A stretch of DNA of 64,000 bases from Homalodisca vitripennis (GCF_021130785.1 NC_060214.1:6387001-6451000); one strand, 5' to 3'; shown: positions 11,016 through 22,959, counted from the first letter of the stretch. Notes: generated by a model from the sequence alone, not told the origin. A program made the numbers and translations.

Positions 11016-11299
11016 TGGCATTCATGGGCCTTTCAAATGAAAAATAAATTTCGTTAATATATCATACATTGCGTTTTATTTCATCTCAACATCTACCCGC
11101 CCAAAATGAAAAACCCTATATTTAATTTTCTTGTGTATTTAACATTATTCCTTAAGGGTTTTTATATTTTTTTCAAAATTATGTTAATTTCTTACATCAA
11201 AAACTAATTTCAATCTGTTTAGGCCTCCAGTAGGCAGTTAACATTGACTGCTTGGTCTCTATCTTGTGAGCCTAGTCACTAATATTTTTATTTATTTAT

Positions 11300-11465
11300 T
11301 TTTTAAGGAGGGCCGATCCCTTTTTTCCTTAATCTGCCCTTCTTAATGGATCACTGGCCTGTGATAGGATCTTGTTATACTGAATAGAAATGCAAAGGAC
11401 ACAGAAATGATTTGTAACTGCGTTATCTTTATCTCAGATCCAAAGTACAACATCTATATATCTCA
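11300..11465 (-). repeat. tRNA-derived SINE, degraded copy
   Basis: Shares gggccgatccctttt, tctgccc, ggcctgtg, aggatctt and the atctcagaycc block with the better copies at 24575-24793 and 27113-27342. The tRNA-like head is no longer recognisable. Confidence 0.65.
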
Positions 11466-12845
11466 ACATTATTGTAATCATGAAGCGATAAATGTCTTAG
11501 GTATACTTCGAATACTTATTTGTGACAACATACACTGCAACTGATACCACGATAATTATTATAATTTTTGACACCGCATTTAATGTGAATTATTAGCTTA
11601 CTCAAAATGTTGTAGGTTTAAACGTTTCATTTAGGAATGTTCAATGGGAAGATAAATTAGTATTTCATCGATCTTGAGGATGCTCACAAGGGTACAATCC
11701 AAACTATGTAACTTCATAACCAGCCATTTATGATGTTAAAAGATAGTTTGAATTGACTATAAACTGATCGATCATTCGTTCTTTGTAAAGCTGGAGACTG
11801 TAATAAGAGAGCATCGCGCATAGATTTGGAGGTCTCAAGATTCTAAGCCTATTTCCACTGAGCACGTGACCAGTGTCGTTTCAAAAGCCTCGAGAAAATT
11901 TGGTCTTGTAATGTGAATCACTCGATTATTAAAGTACTATGTCTCTTGTTTGGTACTTTATGCATGCCCGATCCGAAGCCATCTTGAGTAAGATAATTTT
12001 CTGGAGAAATCTAAACTGAGTAGGGAATATTTTCATCACTTTCTGAAAAACTGAATTTGTCGAGAGCTGCTTGTAGAAGATACAATCCTGCCTTTGAATT
12101 TCTCACAATGACTGAAGTGTTCAAATGAGTTCTAAATGGACATTATTCAAATATTTCTAGGAGATTCAGGTATACCTTGAATATGAAAGATCCATTAAGT
12201 GTGTTGGTATAATTAGACGTTAACAGACATCAAAAAGTTTTAAAATGAATAACATCTTTTCAAAATGACGTCACGAAATGTTTAACAATATGGTGTGTAA
12301 GCTTTGCCTGTGCGATTGACTTCCACGTTCAACTTTTCTAAGTAAGACCTTGATATTTTAGGTCAAAGGTGGTTGGATTTTGGGCTGTTTTGAACCCACG
12401 ATTCTTTGAAAACAAATTCTACTGATCGAATGGCAATGACAATTGGGGTCAATAGGGTGTTTATATATAGAGAGCTCCAAGAATAATTTATTCAAGTAGT
12501 ATGAACATTAGTTGACTCATTAGTCCGGTGATGGAGAGTATGGTGCATTATTAATTTTTGCTGTTACTAGAAAACTTGTAACGTTACACTGTAACAGCCG
12601 ACAGTAAACGTAGCGGAAGCGCTAAGGCAAACTGTGTGAGCCAATATTTGAATGTACCCGACTTCACTCCGAAATTCTAATTAATGTTCTCTCAAATATT
12701 TCATATACACTTTGCCACCCCTACACCCCTCAACACCCATCAATTTATAAGTTTGAAAAATATTTAATTTTTAATTTTCTATACCATTTACTTTACTCGC
12801 CCTTACATACATAACGTAACTATGGTGGGAGGGGATGGTGCTATT
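11466..12845. other. Gene-free interval
   Basis: Mostly AT-rich sequence. No open frame, repeat or RNA gene was recognised. A small GC-enriched patch near 12595-12625 has no identifiable content. Confidence 0.4.
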
Positions 12846-12849
12846 GAAC

Positions 12850-13215
12850 TGTTGAGTTTAGCTCCAGTTCACCTTCCTCTTAGTGCAGCGTCTGGAATCT
12901 GACACTGTTACAGACTTGACTCCTGAAACCTGCACTCATGTTCATCTGAAGAGACCCAAAAATATTTTGGGAGGAAGCTCAATCATTTTTGCGCCTGATG
13001 AGACAATGAGAATACCTCTTCACCTACATTTCATTATACTTTGTAGTCTAGGTGTCTCTAGTGTCGAAACTATATATAGAGCTCATCTTGAGCTTCTTCG
13101 TCGCCGACTTTTTTGGATCTCTTCGGAAAAGCATGACTCCGGGTCAAGTCTGTGACAGCGTAAGACTTCAGACGCTGCATTAAGAGGAAGGTGGACTGTA
13201 GATAAACTCAGCATT
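12850..13215. mobile_element. Foldback / long-inverted-repeat element, copy 1
   Basis: The ends are imperfect inverted repeats of about 110 bp. The left arm reads ccagttcaccttcctctta, gtgcagcgtctg, cacagacttgactcc and tctgaagagacc. The right arm reads the same blocks in reverse complement up to 13200. The 90-codon forward frame inside (12883-13155) is a by-product. No transposase; likely a non-autonomous MITE. A second copy lies at 57063-57512. Confidence 0.8.
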
Positions 13216-14359
13216 CACCTCGATTTTGTACTGTAATCCTCCAACTAACCTGAGAATTTTAAAAAAATATTGAAATTTTCTAATTAAGTGTGAAATACAA
13301 CACTGTGATTTAACAATACTGTTTCAAAATGGCGTCTTCCTTGTACACGTTTCACGAGAGAATTAGTCCCATAACCATACTAACTCTCATAACATGTTCA
13401 AATTATTTCGTGAGAATTCAAGAAAAGTAACAATTAGTTTTAGATGTTTGTGATGCAAGTGATTTTAAACTATTTGACCGAATGGTCACATATCAAAACT
13501 AGGTACAAACTTAATCGAACGGATCATTTGAATGATGACTATGGATCTTCTAAATATTCGGCTTCCCAAACACCTCCCAACAAGAGATAACAAATTTTCA
13601 ACTATATCATTAATGGTTACTAAATACCATTACTACGTTATTTCCACAGTATACTGTATTTATAAATTAGTCTATTCTGTCTTCTCGTTGCCTTAATGGT
13701 TGCAGATGGCCTTTTGTAAATTTTAGTAAACCTTTTGCTTCATTTTTGCCCTATAGAGCTCCAAATCTTTCTTGGACCTTGACCTAGATTATGGTGATTA
13801 TAATGACGTAATTTAATAATAATAACAATAATTTAAAAGTAGCTTAAGCTGAAATCCTACCATGTAACTTATCTAAGATGGCAAAAATTGAAAACCTTTT
13901 CGAAATAAATTATTATTATTATTGATGACAGATTTAAATGAACGTACGACACATAATACCCTTCTTTAGTTCTATTAAAACCGCTAAATTTAAAACTAAA
14001 GGAAAATTATATTTATTATGATGTACTTTATTATGAGTCTTATTTTTGAGATATATATATAAATAATATCTCAAAATTAAACATCTCTGGCAGCATCTCC
14101 TTTTTGCTGTCTTAGTTTCTGCTGGGTGTACGTGGGAGGAGACTTACAGCATGGCATCGTACGACCTGGCTAAAATTAAAAATTGGTTTGAAAATAATAC
14201 ATTAACTGTAAATATAAGTAAAAATAGACATTTACCAATCTTTTAACGAACCGGTTCGAGTGGTGCTTAGGCTGCACTCTTGTGGTGACCCGCGGGCTGT
14301 TTCCTGTGGGTGCGGCATCATTGAGTGAGTAGACCAGTACAAATATCTAGGAGTAATAT
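13216..14359. other. Gene-free interval
   Basis: AT-rich. A short palindrome (gagatatatatataaataatatctc) lies at 14048-14073. A GC-richer stretch at 14265-14320 has no recognisable feature. Confidence 0.4.
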
Positions 14360-15271
14360 CACAGGTCTGCGACATAAAAATTTTTTCAATTTCAATAAGT
14401 GATTTTTATAGTATTTTCAACGCTGATTTTGGAAAAATAGTGGAAAAATTTCATCACTGATGAAACAATTCGTTAAGACACGGCCAAAAGAAGGGAAGTG
14501 TTTTAAATATCTTTGTGAGCAGTTTTCTGGTTTATCCGAGGCAAAGCTAAAGGAAGGAATCTTTGTCGGACCACACATTAGAAAACTCATGAGAGATCCC
14601 AATTTTGGTGACAAAATGAAAACAAAAGAGAAGGCAGCATGGTCATCTTTTAAATTAGTTGTTACTGGTTTATTAGGAAACAAAAAAGATCCAAACTACA
14701 AGACAATCGTCGCAGACATGCTTGACAACTTTAAGAAGCTGGGCTGCAACATGAGCATTAAAATTCATTTTCTCCACTCACATCTAGAATACTTCCCTGA
14801 GAACCTTGGTGATGTAAGTGAAGAGCAGGGCGAAAGATTCCACCAAGACATCAAGGAAATGGAAAGAAGATACCAAGGAAGATGGGACGTTAACATGATA
14901 GCGGACTACTGCTGGATGTTGAAAAGGGACAAACCTCAATGAGTCCACAGCCGGCAAACCACTAAAAGAAGCTTCGATGGAAAGCGAAAGCTTTACTATA
15001 AAGACTTATGAGCTTAAAATTAAATGAAAGTGTATTGGAATGTATAGCTTAGAATATGATTTATGTATAAAATAAAATGATTTAACTTTGGAAAAAATGT
15101 GAAAAATTGGTTTAATTTTGTTTTTTCCCAAAAGTAATTTCTTTTTGTGAGAAAACCTGACGTGATAGGAAAAAATGGATTGCATTTTTGAAATCAGCGC
15201 AGAGAAATACATAAAAATCCGCCACCAAACTTAAAACAACTTGCAAAAAAATTTTTTTCTGTAGACCTGTG
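14360..15271 (+). mobile_element. Internally deleted DNA transposon with imperfect TIRs
   Basis: Left end CACAGGTCTGCGACATAAAA and right end, in reverse complement, CACAGGTCTACAGAAAAAAA. Similarity between the termini continues patchily for about 80 bp, including gatttttat and gcgctgatttt blocks. The element encloses one intact-looking open frame. Flanks show no clear target duplication, so the superfamily is unassigned. Confidence 0.7.
14460..14942 (+). CDS. Transposon-associated uncharacterised protein, C-terminal part
   Basis: 160 residues, undisturbed by stops. Segments FVGPHIRKLMRDPNF, LGNKKDPNY, LGCNMSIKIHFLHSHLEYFP, ENLGDVSEEQGERFHQDIKE and YQGRWDVNMIADYCW are, from memory, highly conserved in many multi-copy uncharacterised proteins of insects and other arthropods. 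Those proteins are usually several hundred residues longer at the N-terminus, so this is the last part of the protein with the rest deleted. The acidic SEEQGERFHQD stretch could hold a catalytic residue of a DDE-type transposase, which is my inference. The Met at 14460 falls inside the family alignment rather than at a natural start. It lies between matching inverted termini, which ties the family to a mobile element. Confidence 0.7.
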   Translation: MKQFVKTRPKEGKCFKYLCEQFSGLSEAKLKEGIFVGPHIRKLMRDPNFGDKMKTKEKAAWSSFKLVVTGLLGNKKDPNYKTIVADMLDNFKKLGCNMSIKIHFLHSHLEYFPENLGDVSEEQGERFHQDIKEMERRYQGRWDVNMIADYCWMLKRDKPQ

Positions 15272-15620
15272 AATTATTGACCATAGGTTATGTTGGGTCC
15301 CACATGTACAATACGTAAAGCAAAGACTTAGAAAAATGATCTATGCATTCTCACAAATAATTGAAGTGCTTCGGATTACTGCAGGACGGTTTATTTCGCT
15401 TAAGTGCAGTCGGTGCTACAATATGGCATCTTGGCCTGGGGCGGTGCCTCCACGGCTGCCTTGTAGCCGCTGGCTGTCACTCAGAGGGCAATTATTAAAA
15501 CGATATTAAAAAAGGAGCAGATGCCCCGGTGAAATACTGCAAAAGGAGTTTCTAGTTTTTAGTATCCGACAATTGTGTATTAAAAATCTCCTAATACACA
15601 TAAAGAATAATAAAAATGAC

Positions 15621-16304
15621 CAGATTCCGTTATATGCCCCCAACGCATTAACTTTGTTCAATGAACTTAGAACATGATAAAACGATGTAGTTGAGTAACA
15701 GAACCAACATTATGCCCCAACGCTAATTTTTCATTTACGGATGATTATAATGAATTAAAACTGGTTACTAGCTAAGAAAAAGGGGTACTTACGTATTATA
15801 TATCGACCACACCCCTACATTTCTCTAAACACAAAAATTCAACAAAAACAAACATTACCAAACAAAAAATAAACTCTTTATTGAAAAAACATACAAAACT
15901 TGTTTTTATTCTTGATCACACTCCGCCATCCAAAATGAGAGTGCCTCCGGCCACCGAGGTGCTGCCCAGCGCTGATGTCAACGAAAGAAAAACATCCCTC
16001 GAGATAGTACCTATCAGTAAAATATCAAATTCTAAAGGGACTGAGCAGAAATATAAATTGAATTGCAATGGAAAGGCAATTATGTACCGTGTAAAAAACT
16101 TAAATAATCATGTGATGCCACGCGGCCTGCCGTAATCGGGATTCTCGAGAAAGATAAGATAACACCGACAACAATACCGACCGTAATACCTGTAAATGCT
16201 TGTTGATTAATGGCATGTTTAGTTCTGTTACTCAACTACATCGTTTCATAAGTTCTAAGTTCACTGAAAAAAGTTTAAGCGTTAGGGGCATATAACGGAA
16301 TCTG
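15621..16304. mobile_element. TIR element of about 0.68 kb
   Basis: Inverted ends start CAGATTCCGTTATATGCCCC on both sides. They extend about 90 bp with few differences, including gaacttagaac and acgatgtagttgagtaacag. The interior carries an 84-codon open frame at 15881-16135 of no recognised family. The CAG start recalls hAT-like ends, but no 8-bp duplication is visible. Probably non-autonomous. Confidence 0.82.
15881..16135 (+). CDS. Hypothetical ORF inside the TIR element
   Basis: 84 codons with unusual base use for the region (GC-richer at 15930-16000). It reads KMRVPPATEVLPSADVNERK then a Lys/Asn-rich stretch. It matches no family I recognise. Position between the inverted repeats suggests a remnant of an element protein, or chance. 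Confidence 0.2.
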   Translation: MKKHTKLVFILDHTPPSKMRVPPATEVLPSADVNERKTSLEIVPISKISNSKGTEQKYKLNCNGKAIMYRVKNLNNHVMPRGLP

Positions 16305-17650
16305 ACCGAATAGAATTAATAAATCTAGCTACCACAGTCACTTGTATTCTCCATAGGTTTGAGACTCTAAAATTGTAAATAAGAATGGTATAAGAATCAT
16401 GACTTTATTAGTATAATAATTCATTATTCAATCCGGGAAAAAGGTCAAATAAAATCAAAATCGTTAAAATGACAATTACAAAAAATCTGACAACTTTAAA
16501 CAATTAAAAAGTGAAACAATGTATTAATCCATTCACATCGAATACCGTTAACGAAATGGCCAAATCAAGTTGTAATAGATTTAAGTTGTTATTTGTGTAA
16601 TAGTACTGTACAATTAGTTATTCATGGATAATGAAGATACCATCGGACTGATAAAGGTACTCGTCCTCACTGACAGATCATATAATCTTTGTGGGAACTT
16701 TTCACTGTAAATATATATTTTTTCAACTGATATGTCACTTATAGATATGTGAATAAATAAAATTCATTCATTCATGTACAAATTGAAGTACACGTCCAAA
16801 ATAATTTGATGCAAAGAAATAATTGTTACGAGTGTACAAGTATAAAATTTTATTTGATATTAACAGAAGTATAATAAGATGATTTAAGAGTTTTCCAGCA
16901 AATAATTTATAAATGTTATATTCGATTCATTATTCCGGAATAATCAAAGTGTTATGTACCGAGTAGTTTCGCCCCCCACATGTTGTGTTGAGTGTAACGG
17001 CACACAGCTGGGATCTATACTCACATTTCAACTCTCAAATGAAGCTCGGATTTATGAGACAATCGTACTGCAATTACCGCAAACCTGGCAGCGTAACTGA
17101 GCCAATCATGGGGCCGTTATGGCTCGTAAATAAGAAACCGGTCGTTTTTGTATCGTGTGTTTCAAAACAACTCCAGCACCGGGGACAATCGATGTCCACA
17201 TCTCTTCACTCTGTTAGAATTTTATGTTAAAATGAATTCGTTCATATTGCTGTTAGTTTACATTCGTTAAACATTATTTAATAAATTATCAGTAGTAGTT
17301 CCGAAGAGCTACTTAACTGTGAATGTACCCAAGCAATGTTAAGTTGCACCTCGATAAACGGGGGGGGGAGTTACAACATTCATTTATCTTCAAGGGGAGT
17401 CGTTAAAATTTATTCCGTCAAACTCAGAAAGTATCGACAACTGGCGGTTTTCCTGGAAACGTTCACATCTCAGGTAGTTTGTCGTTAAAGAGTTTCAATT
17501 TAAAATCGAAATGGTAATAAGTCACATGGTACTAAAATTAAAAACTGTAAGTCTGTGCTGTGTCATTTTTAAGGAAAAATAAAGTTTAATACGTATAACA
17601 TTGTCTATCCAGTTTTTGTCCTATCACAATATTTAGATAAATATTTATAA
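16305..17650. other. Gene-free interval
   Basis: AT-rich. A less AT-rich patch at 16960-17230 has an 81-codon forward frame (16985-17230) without recognisable similarity. A G10 run lies at 17360-17369. Confidence 0.4.
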
Positions 17651-17694
17651 CTAGCAGTTACCCGCCGCTTCGCACGCAATTTTCTGTAGAAAAC

Positions 17695-17764
<70 letters not shown>

Positions 17765-18460
17765 GTTTATTCTTTTTCTATGACATAATAAACAGTCAAG
17801 AGATAATCGATAGTCACTCAAAGCTATTCCAATCTCCTGATCCAATTTAGATTTAAGTTTAAAGAACAGAGGTTTGGGATCCTGATGTCGTAAAGTGAAA
17901 CAGTTTTTATAAGATTAATATTTTCCTCCCACATTCCATGATAATTTATTGAAGTTCTTCGTTGGCTTCAGTAACAATAAGAGTTGGCCTTTTTATCCCA
18001 ATGAAGAAAGTGTATCCGTACAATTGAAAAGTTTCTGCGGTCAATATGGGTCTGTTCTGGTCGTTTAAATCCACCCCCGGTGTTTTGGCTATAATAAGTC
18101 GCCCGCCATTATCTTTTTATTTTCATTAGCAATGTAAACAGATGTTTCAGAAAGTTTGTCGAATTATAGCTGTCAACAGCTGTTTAGTGCCAGTTTAATT
18201 TGAACTATGAAACGTTATTACGTTTCGTTCTTATCATAACATTCGAATGAAAACAAACTATTTTTTCAATTTGAATTCGACTTTATTTGGTGAAATGAAT
18301 GTTTTATGGGTGGTAAAAAGCATTCTAAATGTTAATTCAGACCAAAAGCTATACCTTTTCCATATTTCAGCACAATCCGTATAGCAGTTTCAGCGTGATT
18401 CGAGGACAAACCTCCAAACATCCAAACATTCAAACTTTCGCATTTATAATATTAGTGGGA
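17651..18460 (-). mobile_element. Helitron-like element
   Basis: On the minus strand it starts TCCCACTAATATTATAAATG after an A and ends GCGGGTAACTGCTAG before a T. This is the TC...CTRR layout with insertion between A and T that defines Helitrons. The ataaatgcgaaagttt head and the gcgaagc...gggtaactg tail match widespread insect repeats. No Rep/helicase coding is present, so it is non-autonomous. Related 3' ends occur at 40686 and 63557. Confidence 0.68.
17697..17760. repeat. (TA)n microsatellite
   Basis: About 32 uninterrupted TA dinucleotides inside the Helitron-like element. Long pure length implies high mutability. Confidence 0.97.
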
Positions 18461-18643
18461 TGGTCATTTAAAGTTAGTTGAAGTTTTTACGACTTTTAAA
18501 ATTTATTACACAAAAGCGCAGTCGATTATGTCCATACTTATTAACAAACATGTCGTTTTATAGCCATAGATGTTAAAACTATAACAGGATCTTTCTAAAG
18601 CACTCAGAACCAGATGTGTTATTTCTTCCTGCGAAAGTGGTGT

Positions 18644-18680
18644 AATAGTAACAACAGTATACAACAGTGTTGTTACTATT
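18644..18680. repeat. Perfect 13-bp inverted repeat (hairpin)
   Basis: AATAGTAACAACA at 18644-18656 and its reverse complement at 18668-18680, with an 11-base loop. One or two more pairs extend the stem outward. Function unknown. Confidence 0.7.
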
Positions 18681-18689
18681 ATTGTAACG

Positions 18690-19987
18690 ATTGTAAATAT
18701 CTGGAACCGTGTTAGGACGACATTAAGACGATCACCCACCTGCGCCTGCCGGCAAACTGCTATTTACAGAAGTGTTTGTTATATAAAAGAAGATTAACCA
18801 ACATTGGTACAATATGGCATTAGTTACAATTGACTTTGGCATAGAACAATGAAGTCTCTTTATAGTACGTGCTGAGGTCATCAATACGATTTTTTATTAA
18901 ACTGTATACTTCAGTACTCGGTGACTGTAACAATCGATTTCATTAACCGATAGTTTGAGTACCGAAAATTATTAATCCTTAACGAACGTATCGATATTTA
19001 ATTATATGAAATCGGTTGCTAAATTGGTAGATAGCTGTTTTATAATAGTTTAATATATCAATACATTTTACAGATTTATTAATTTTCTCTTGAAAAGAAC
19101 AAAAATATTTGTAATTGTTATTGTAAAACCCAAAATGTGAACTAACTTAGTGATCTTGTAATAAAAACTATGAGGCAAAGAACTAAATAATGTCATTTTT
19201 CACTGTTGAAGTAGTTTTTTTAGTTTCTTGTTATTTTTTATATATAATAAATACATTAAGATGTATTTACCAAACACAAAGGTGTAATTACACTAAGGTG
19301 TAATTATCAATTTATTAAAATGGGTTAATCTGACACATTTAAGTTACAAAATCGATGATTTCTGTGTACTCGTTAGAGAATAATAGTCTAACTATCGACT
19401 AACAAAATCTATCACGGTACCTTATACTCCCGTATTAAACACTAGAACGAGAAAATAAATATAATAATCTAAAGCTTACCTACAACTTTTATATTTTCCC
19501 TTGTAAGTATTTTGAAATATAAATATGCTGTTCAATTCAAATATAAAATTATACACTAATAATCCTTGTTTAAAAAAGTTATACTTACAATTCATATTTT
19601 ATTTATATGAGTAAATTCTGGGAAAAAAACTCAATCATATAATGTACCTCAAAAATATCCTAATAATAGGCTAATACCACGTTCATTCATATGACCAGCT
19701 TTATCAGTTTCTTATTTGAGGAATACAAATTAAAAATCATTATTCAGTTGATATGTTCAGATTTTTAAGATGCCTATTTCCAAAAAAAAATTAAAAACTA
19801 GTTTTGTTACTACGAAAAGACATTCAGGAATTTAAAGATATGATAATAATTGGGGCTATCTTAGAATCACGCCCATTGAAAATCTGTTGAAGAATGTAAT
19901 TTTTGCATTATCCAATTCGTATAAAATGGCTACAAAGAAATCACCGGAAGAGCGCATATTTTTTTATAAAAAGGAGAAGCATATCCC
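18690..19987. other. AT-rich gene-free interval
   Basis: Very AT-rich, with no coding sequence or repeat family recognised. Confidence 0.4.
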
Positions 19988-20180
19988 ATTTTAAGTGCTA
20001 TTCTGCCCCCTCCCCTCTCATGGGCCAGTGGCCTGTGTGAGAGGATCTTATCAGACAGAATAAGGGGGAGAGTCATACAGAACAAGGTCGATAGAACTGA
20101 TAAAAAGTGCTACGGTCACAGACAAGATTTGGACCTGTGCTATCTCTAACTCAAAGTCCAATGTCACATACCGGCCAGCC
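19988..20180 (-). repeat. tRNA-derived SINE, diverged copy
   Basis: Contains ttttaagtgctattctgccc, atgggccagtggcctgtgtg, aggatcttatcagacagaataa and a decayed B box (gattTGGACC for GATTCGAACC) in minus orientation. The A-box end is degraded. Confidence 0.75.
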
Positions 20181-20339
20181 CTTTCTCGGAGGGTTATTTA
20201 TATAAACACCCGGTTCTTTCAGTAATATTTTGTGCAAAACATATCTCATTAACAGCGTCAAATCCTTAACTCATGGTTAATTATAAACCATGGAATTCCA
20301 AGTACTCAATTCACTCACAAAACCGGTTATAACTCATAT

Positions 20340-21503
20340 ACATATGTCAAATCAAATCAAATCAAATCTTTTTTATTGCGAAGACAATATTTACATTGTA
20401 TGGCAAACGTCATGGGGTTTTTTAAAATTTCTAACATTCATACAACAATACACACTCACACATACAATTTTGCAGTTACGCCTCTTTCATCCATCGCCAA
20501 TACTACTCACTTAGTACAGCGGAGTCAGTCTTCTAATTGGGCGGTCTCCCAGTCGAATGCCAAAAACTCACCTGCATTATAGAATGCTTGTGACACCAAT
20601 AGGCGTTTAAGGCGAGTCTTTAACGCCTTAGGCGTTGGGGCATCTTTAATTGAATTGGGCAGTCTGTTGAGGAAATGAACACCCGCCTGCGAGGGCAGGC
20701 GTTCATAAACCATCGTTCTGTGTCTCCCAGTTCGGTAGTTAGCTCTTCCACGTGTCTCATACATGTGTATGTCTCGGCCTCTGGTTAAGGCACATTTACT
20801 CATACAAAAAAAAGTTGTTTCCAAAATGTAGAGGCACGGCAGAGTCAACAGCTGCAATTTCTTGAAAGCTTCCCTGCACGACTCTCTAAATTTGATTTTG
20901 GCGATTATTCGAATTGCTTTTTTTTTGAAGTCTGAATACTCTTTGAAACTGTGTGTTTGCGCAAGCTCCCCAAAGGACCACACCGTAAGACAGATGGGGG
21001 TAAATCAGTCCATAATACGCCGTAATCAGTACCTGACTCGGGCAGTATTTGGCTAAAGATCTCAGAACAAAAATTCCAGAGCAGACTTTGGCGCAAACAT
21101 AGTCAATATGCTCATTCCAAGTCAGCCCTCGATCAAGGTGCATTCCTAGGAATTTTGAAGAGCTGACTTCTTCCAGTGTGGAGTCATCTAACAAAATGGC
21201 AGGCCCACACTGGTTGCCTGCGGTGCGCAAGGCAAAATTCAAAACGTTGGTTTTTGAAGAGTTTGTTGTAAGATTGAGGCTGTGAAAGTATTGGACACAG
21301 TTGTTGATATCAACATAAGCCTGTTGTTCCAACACTTCACTTGATGTTGCATTGAAAAAGAGAGTCGCATTGAAAAATTCGTAACTCAATTTGTTATTGT
21401 TGGAACCTTGTGCAATCGGTTTTGAGTTGAAATATGTTTTTAATTTTTGAAGATAATTTTTATCCGAGCCATTTAAGATAACACTTATGAACAGGGAATG
21501 CAT
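20340..21503 (-). pseudogene. Jockey-like LINE: RT C-terminal part, 5'-truncated
   Basis: Minus-strand open frames 21503-20886 and 20983-20525 overlap in different phases, so one frameshift separates them near 20930. They carry LNLTTNSSKTNVLNFALR, SSSKFLGMHLDRGLTWNEHI, YYGLIYPHLSYGVVLWG, then IRIIAKIKFRESCREAF, LPCLYILE and YETRGRANYRT. This is the thumb and C-terminal region of jockey/CR1-type reverse transcriptases. The region of the YADD catalytic box is altered. The 3' end has AATAAAAAA and a (GATTT)n tail. It would have copied LINE RNA when intact; this copy is dead. Confidence 0.88.
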
Positions 21504-21794
21504 TTTTTAAATATTATACGAGGAGTAGTAGGAATGTGAGAAATAATTTTGGGATCTTTTTGTAATCAGGCACAAAGAAAATTGGTTGATGATACGGCTG
21601 TGAATGTTTACAGTACCTACATTGATGACTTGATAAAACGAGTGATGTTGTAATTTTAAAAAAGTTTCTTGAGAAAATGTTCTTAAACAAAACCGGTAAT
21701 TTTATTAAATTTCATTCAACACAAAAAATATAGCTTAAGTTAATGAAGCAATAAAAACTATTTCACAGCCTGAACTAGAATCCTTAGTTAAAAG

Positions 21795-21868
21795 TTTTTA
21801 TTGGCAATGGAAGGTTTGAAAAGATACGGTTGGCAAATAACGATGGCAAATGTCCGAAATCCTATTAA
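21795..21868 (+). repeat. Penelope-like motif fragment
   Basis: Has cgatggcaaatgtccgaaat as in the copies at 8549-8683 and 46086-46181, plus a ggcaatggaagg block upstream. The hammerhead-like core is missing. Confidence 0.5.
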
Positions 21869-22059
21869 CCTGAACTTTAATTTTTGTACATATTGTAAAG
21901 CATTAACTTACTCAGCTGTTTTAATTTGTGACACTTCAAAATTGCCTAAATTTTCAAATTTAAAAGCCTGCAACTCTTAACGGAAATATAAAATATTCTT
22001 TCCTAGATTTTCTTTCCCCTTGGAATCATCTAAAAGGGCAATGGCTTAAAAGAAAAAAC

Positions 22060-22316
22060 ATTTCCCATCCACAAATCGATTTTGCAACCTTAAGAAAGCA
22101 GCGTAAGGCTAACTTCAACTCGTGTTAATCCATGAAGAGATAACGTCAAGCACCCGCAAACCTCGTTATTGTTTAACTTCCAGTGAAGGCAAGGAGACAA
22201 ACCACGCGTCACTCTGAGTTACCGCTGTGTCACGTGTCATCTAGAGCTTGTGTCAAGTGTGTCACACTCTGTCACGAGTGTGAATTCCGAATGTTCATCT
22301 TCACCAGACAACATGT
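22060..22316 (+). promoter_or_regulatory. Possible promoter and untranslated first exon
   Basis: GC content rises above the surroundings. There is a CACGTG E-box (gtgtCACGTGtcat) and clustered gtgtcac motifs. A strong donor-like GTGAGT follows ...CCAGACAACAT at 22317, as if a first exon ended within a start codon. No downstream exon was found, so this is weak. Confidence 0.2.
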
Positions 22317-22959
22317 GAGTGTTTAATCTGTCTTGTTGACGACAGCGAATTGTTAATTTGTTTGTTTTTGACGATTACTTTTAAGATAATAATAATAATT
22401 GCCACGTTTAACCGCGCAAAAAAAAACAATAAAAGTCCTCTCCCACGATACTAAATACTTCATTCACGGTTTAGCAACAAAACATTGCTCTCTGGTGAAT
22501 TGGTGGCATCTGAAAATTCTGTTATAATCTGACTAATGTTCTATCAACAGTTTTTTCTTTTTTTACTTGGAAACACTGTGAACCTCATTAAATTTATACT
22601 CCTCCACACTGATCCTTTTTCATATTTCCTTACTTTTTTATTGGAGGAAATCAGGATAGCAATATATGGTTACAGACCACCAAGGTTATTTGTTTATTTC
22701 CAAGTTCTTTAAAGGTCCCACAAGATTGAATATTTTTACGATGTTTTTTTTTCCACTTCGCCTTACTTATAGTCATGTTGAGCCTAATATTTACTTTACA
22801 ACAACGCTTTTTCCTTCTGTAATGTCATTACGTAAATAGTATATTTTGTAATTTATTTTACTAACTTAGACAATTCTTTCATTTCGTTTTCTCACTCGTA
22901 GCTCATTTTACTCACTATATAATACTAATGTGCGCTTAAAGGATATTCTCATATGAAGG

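Larger units (their letters stand above)
9552..11118 (+). mobile_element. Mariner/Tc1-superfamily transposon, defective
   Basis: Perfect 32-bp terminal inverted repeats, starting TAGGGTTTTTCATTTTGGGC, lie at 9552-9583 and 11087-11118. They are flanked by TA on both sides (9550-9551 and 11119-11120), the target duplication of this superfamily. Length is 1567 bp including a 245-bp LINE insertion, so about 1.32 kb originally. The transposase is inactivated, but identical TIRs point to fairly recent movement or trans-mobilisation. Confidence 0.93.

Noticed and set aside
17651..17845. Minus-strand ORF with an Ile-Tyr repeat
   Set aside because: It is translation of the (TA)n microsatellite inside the Helitron-like element.
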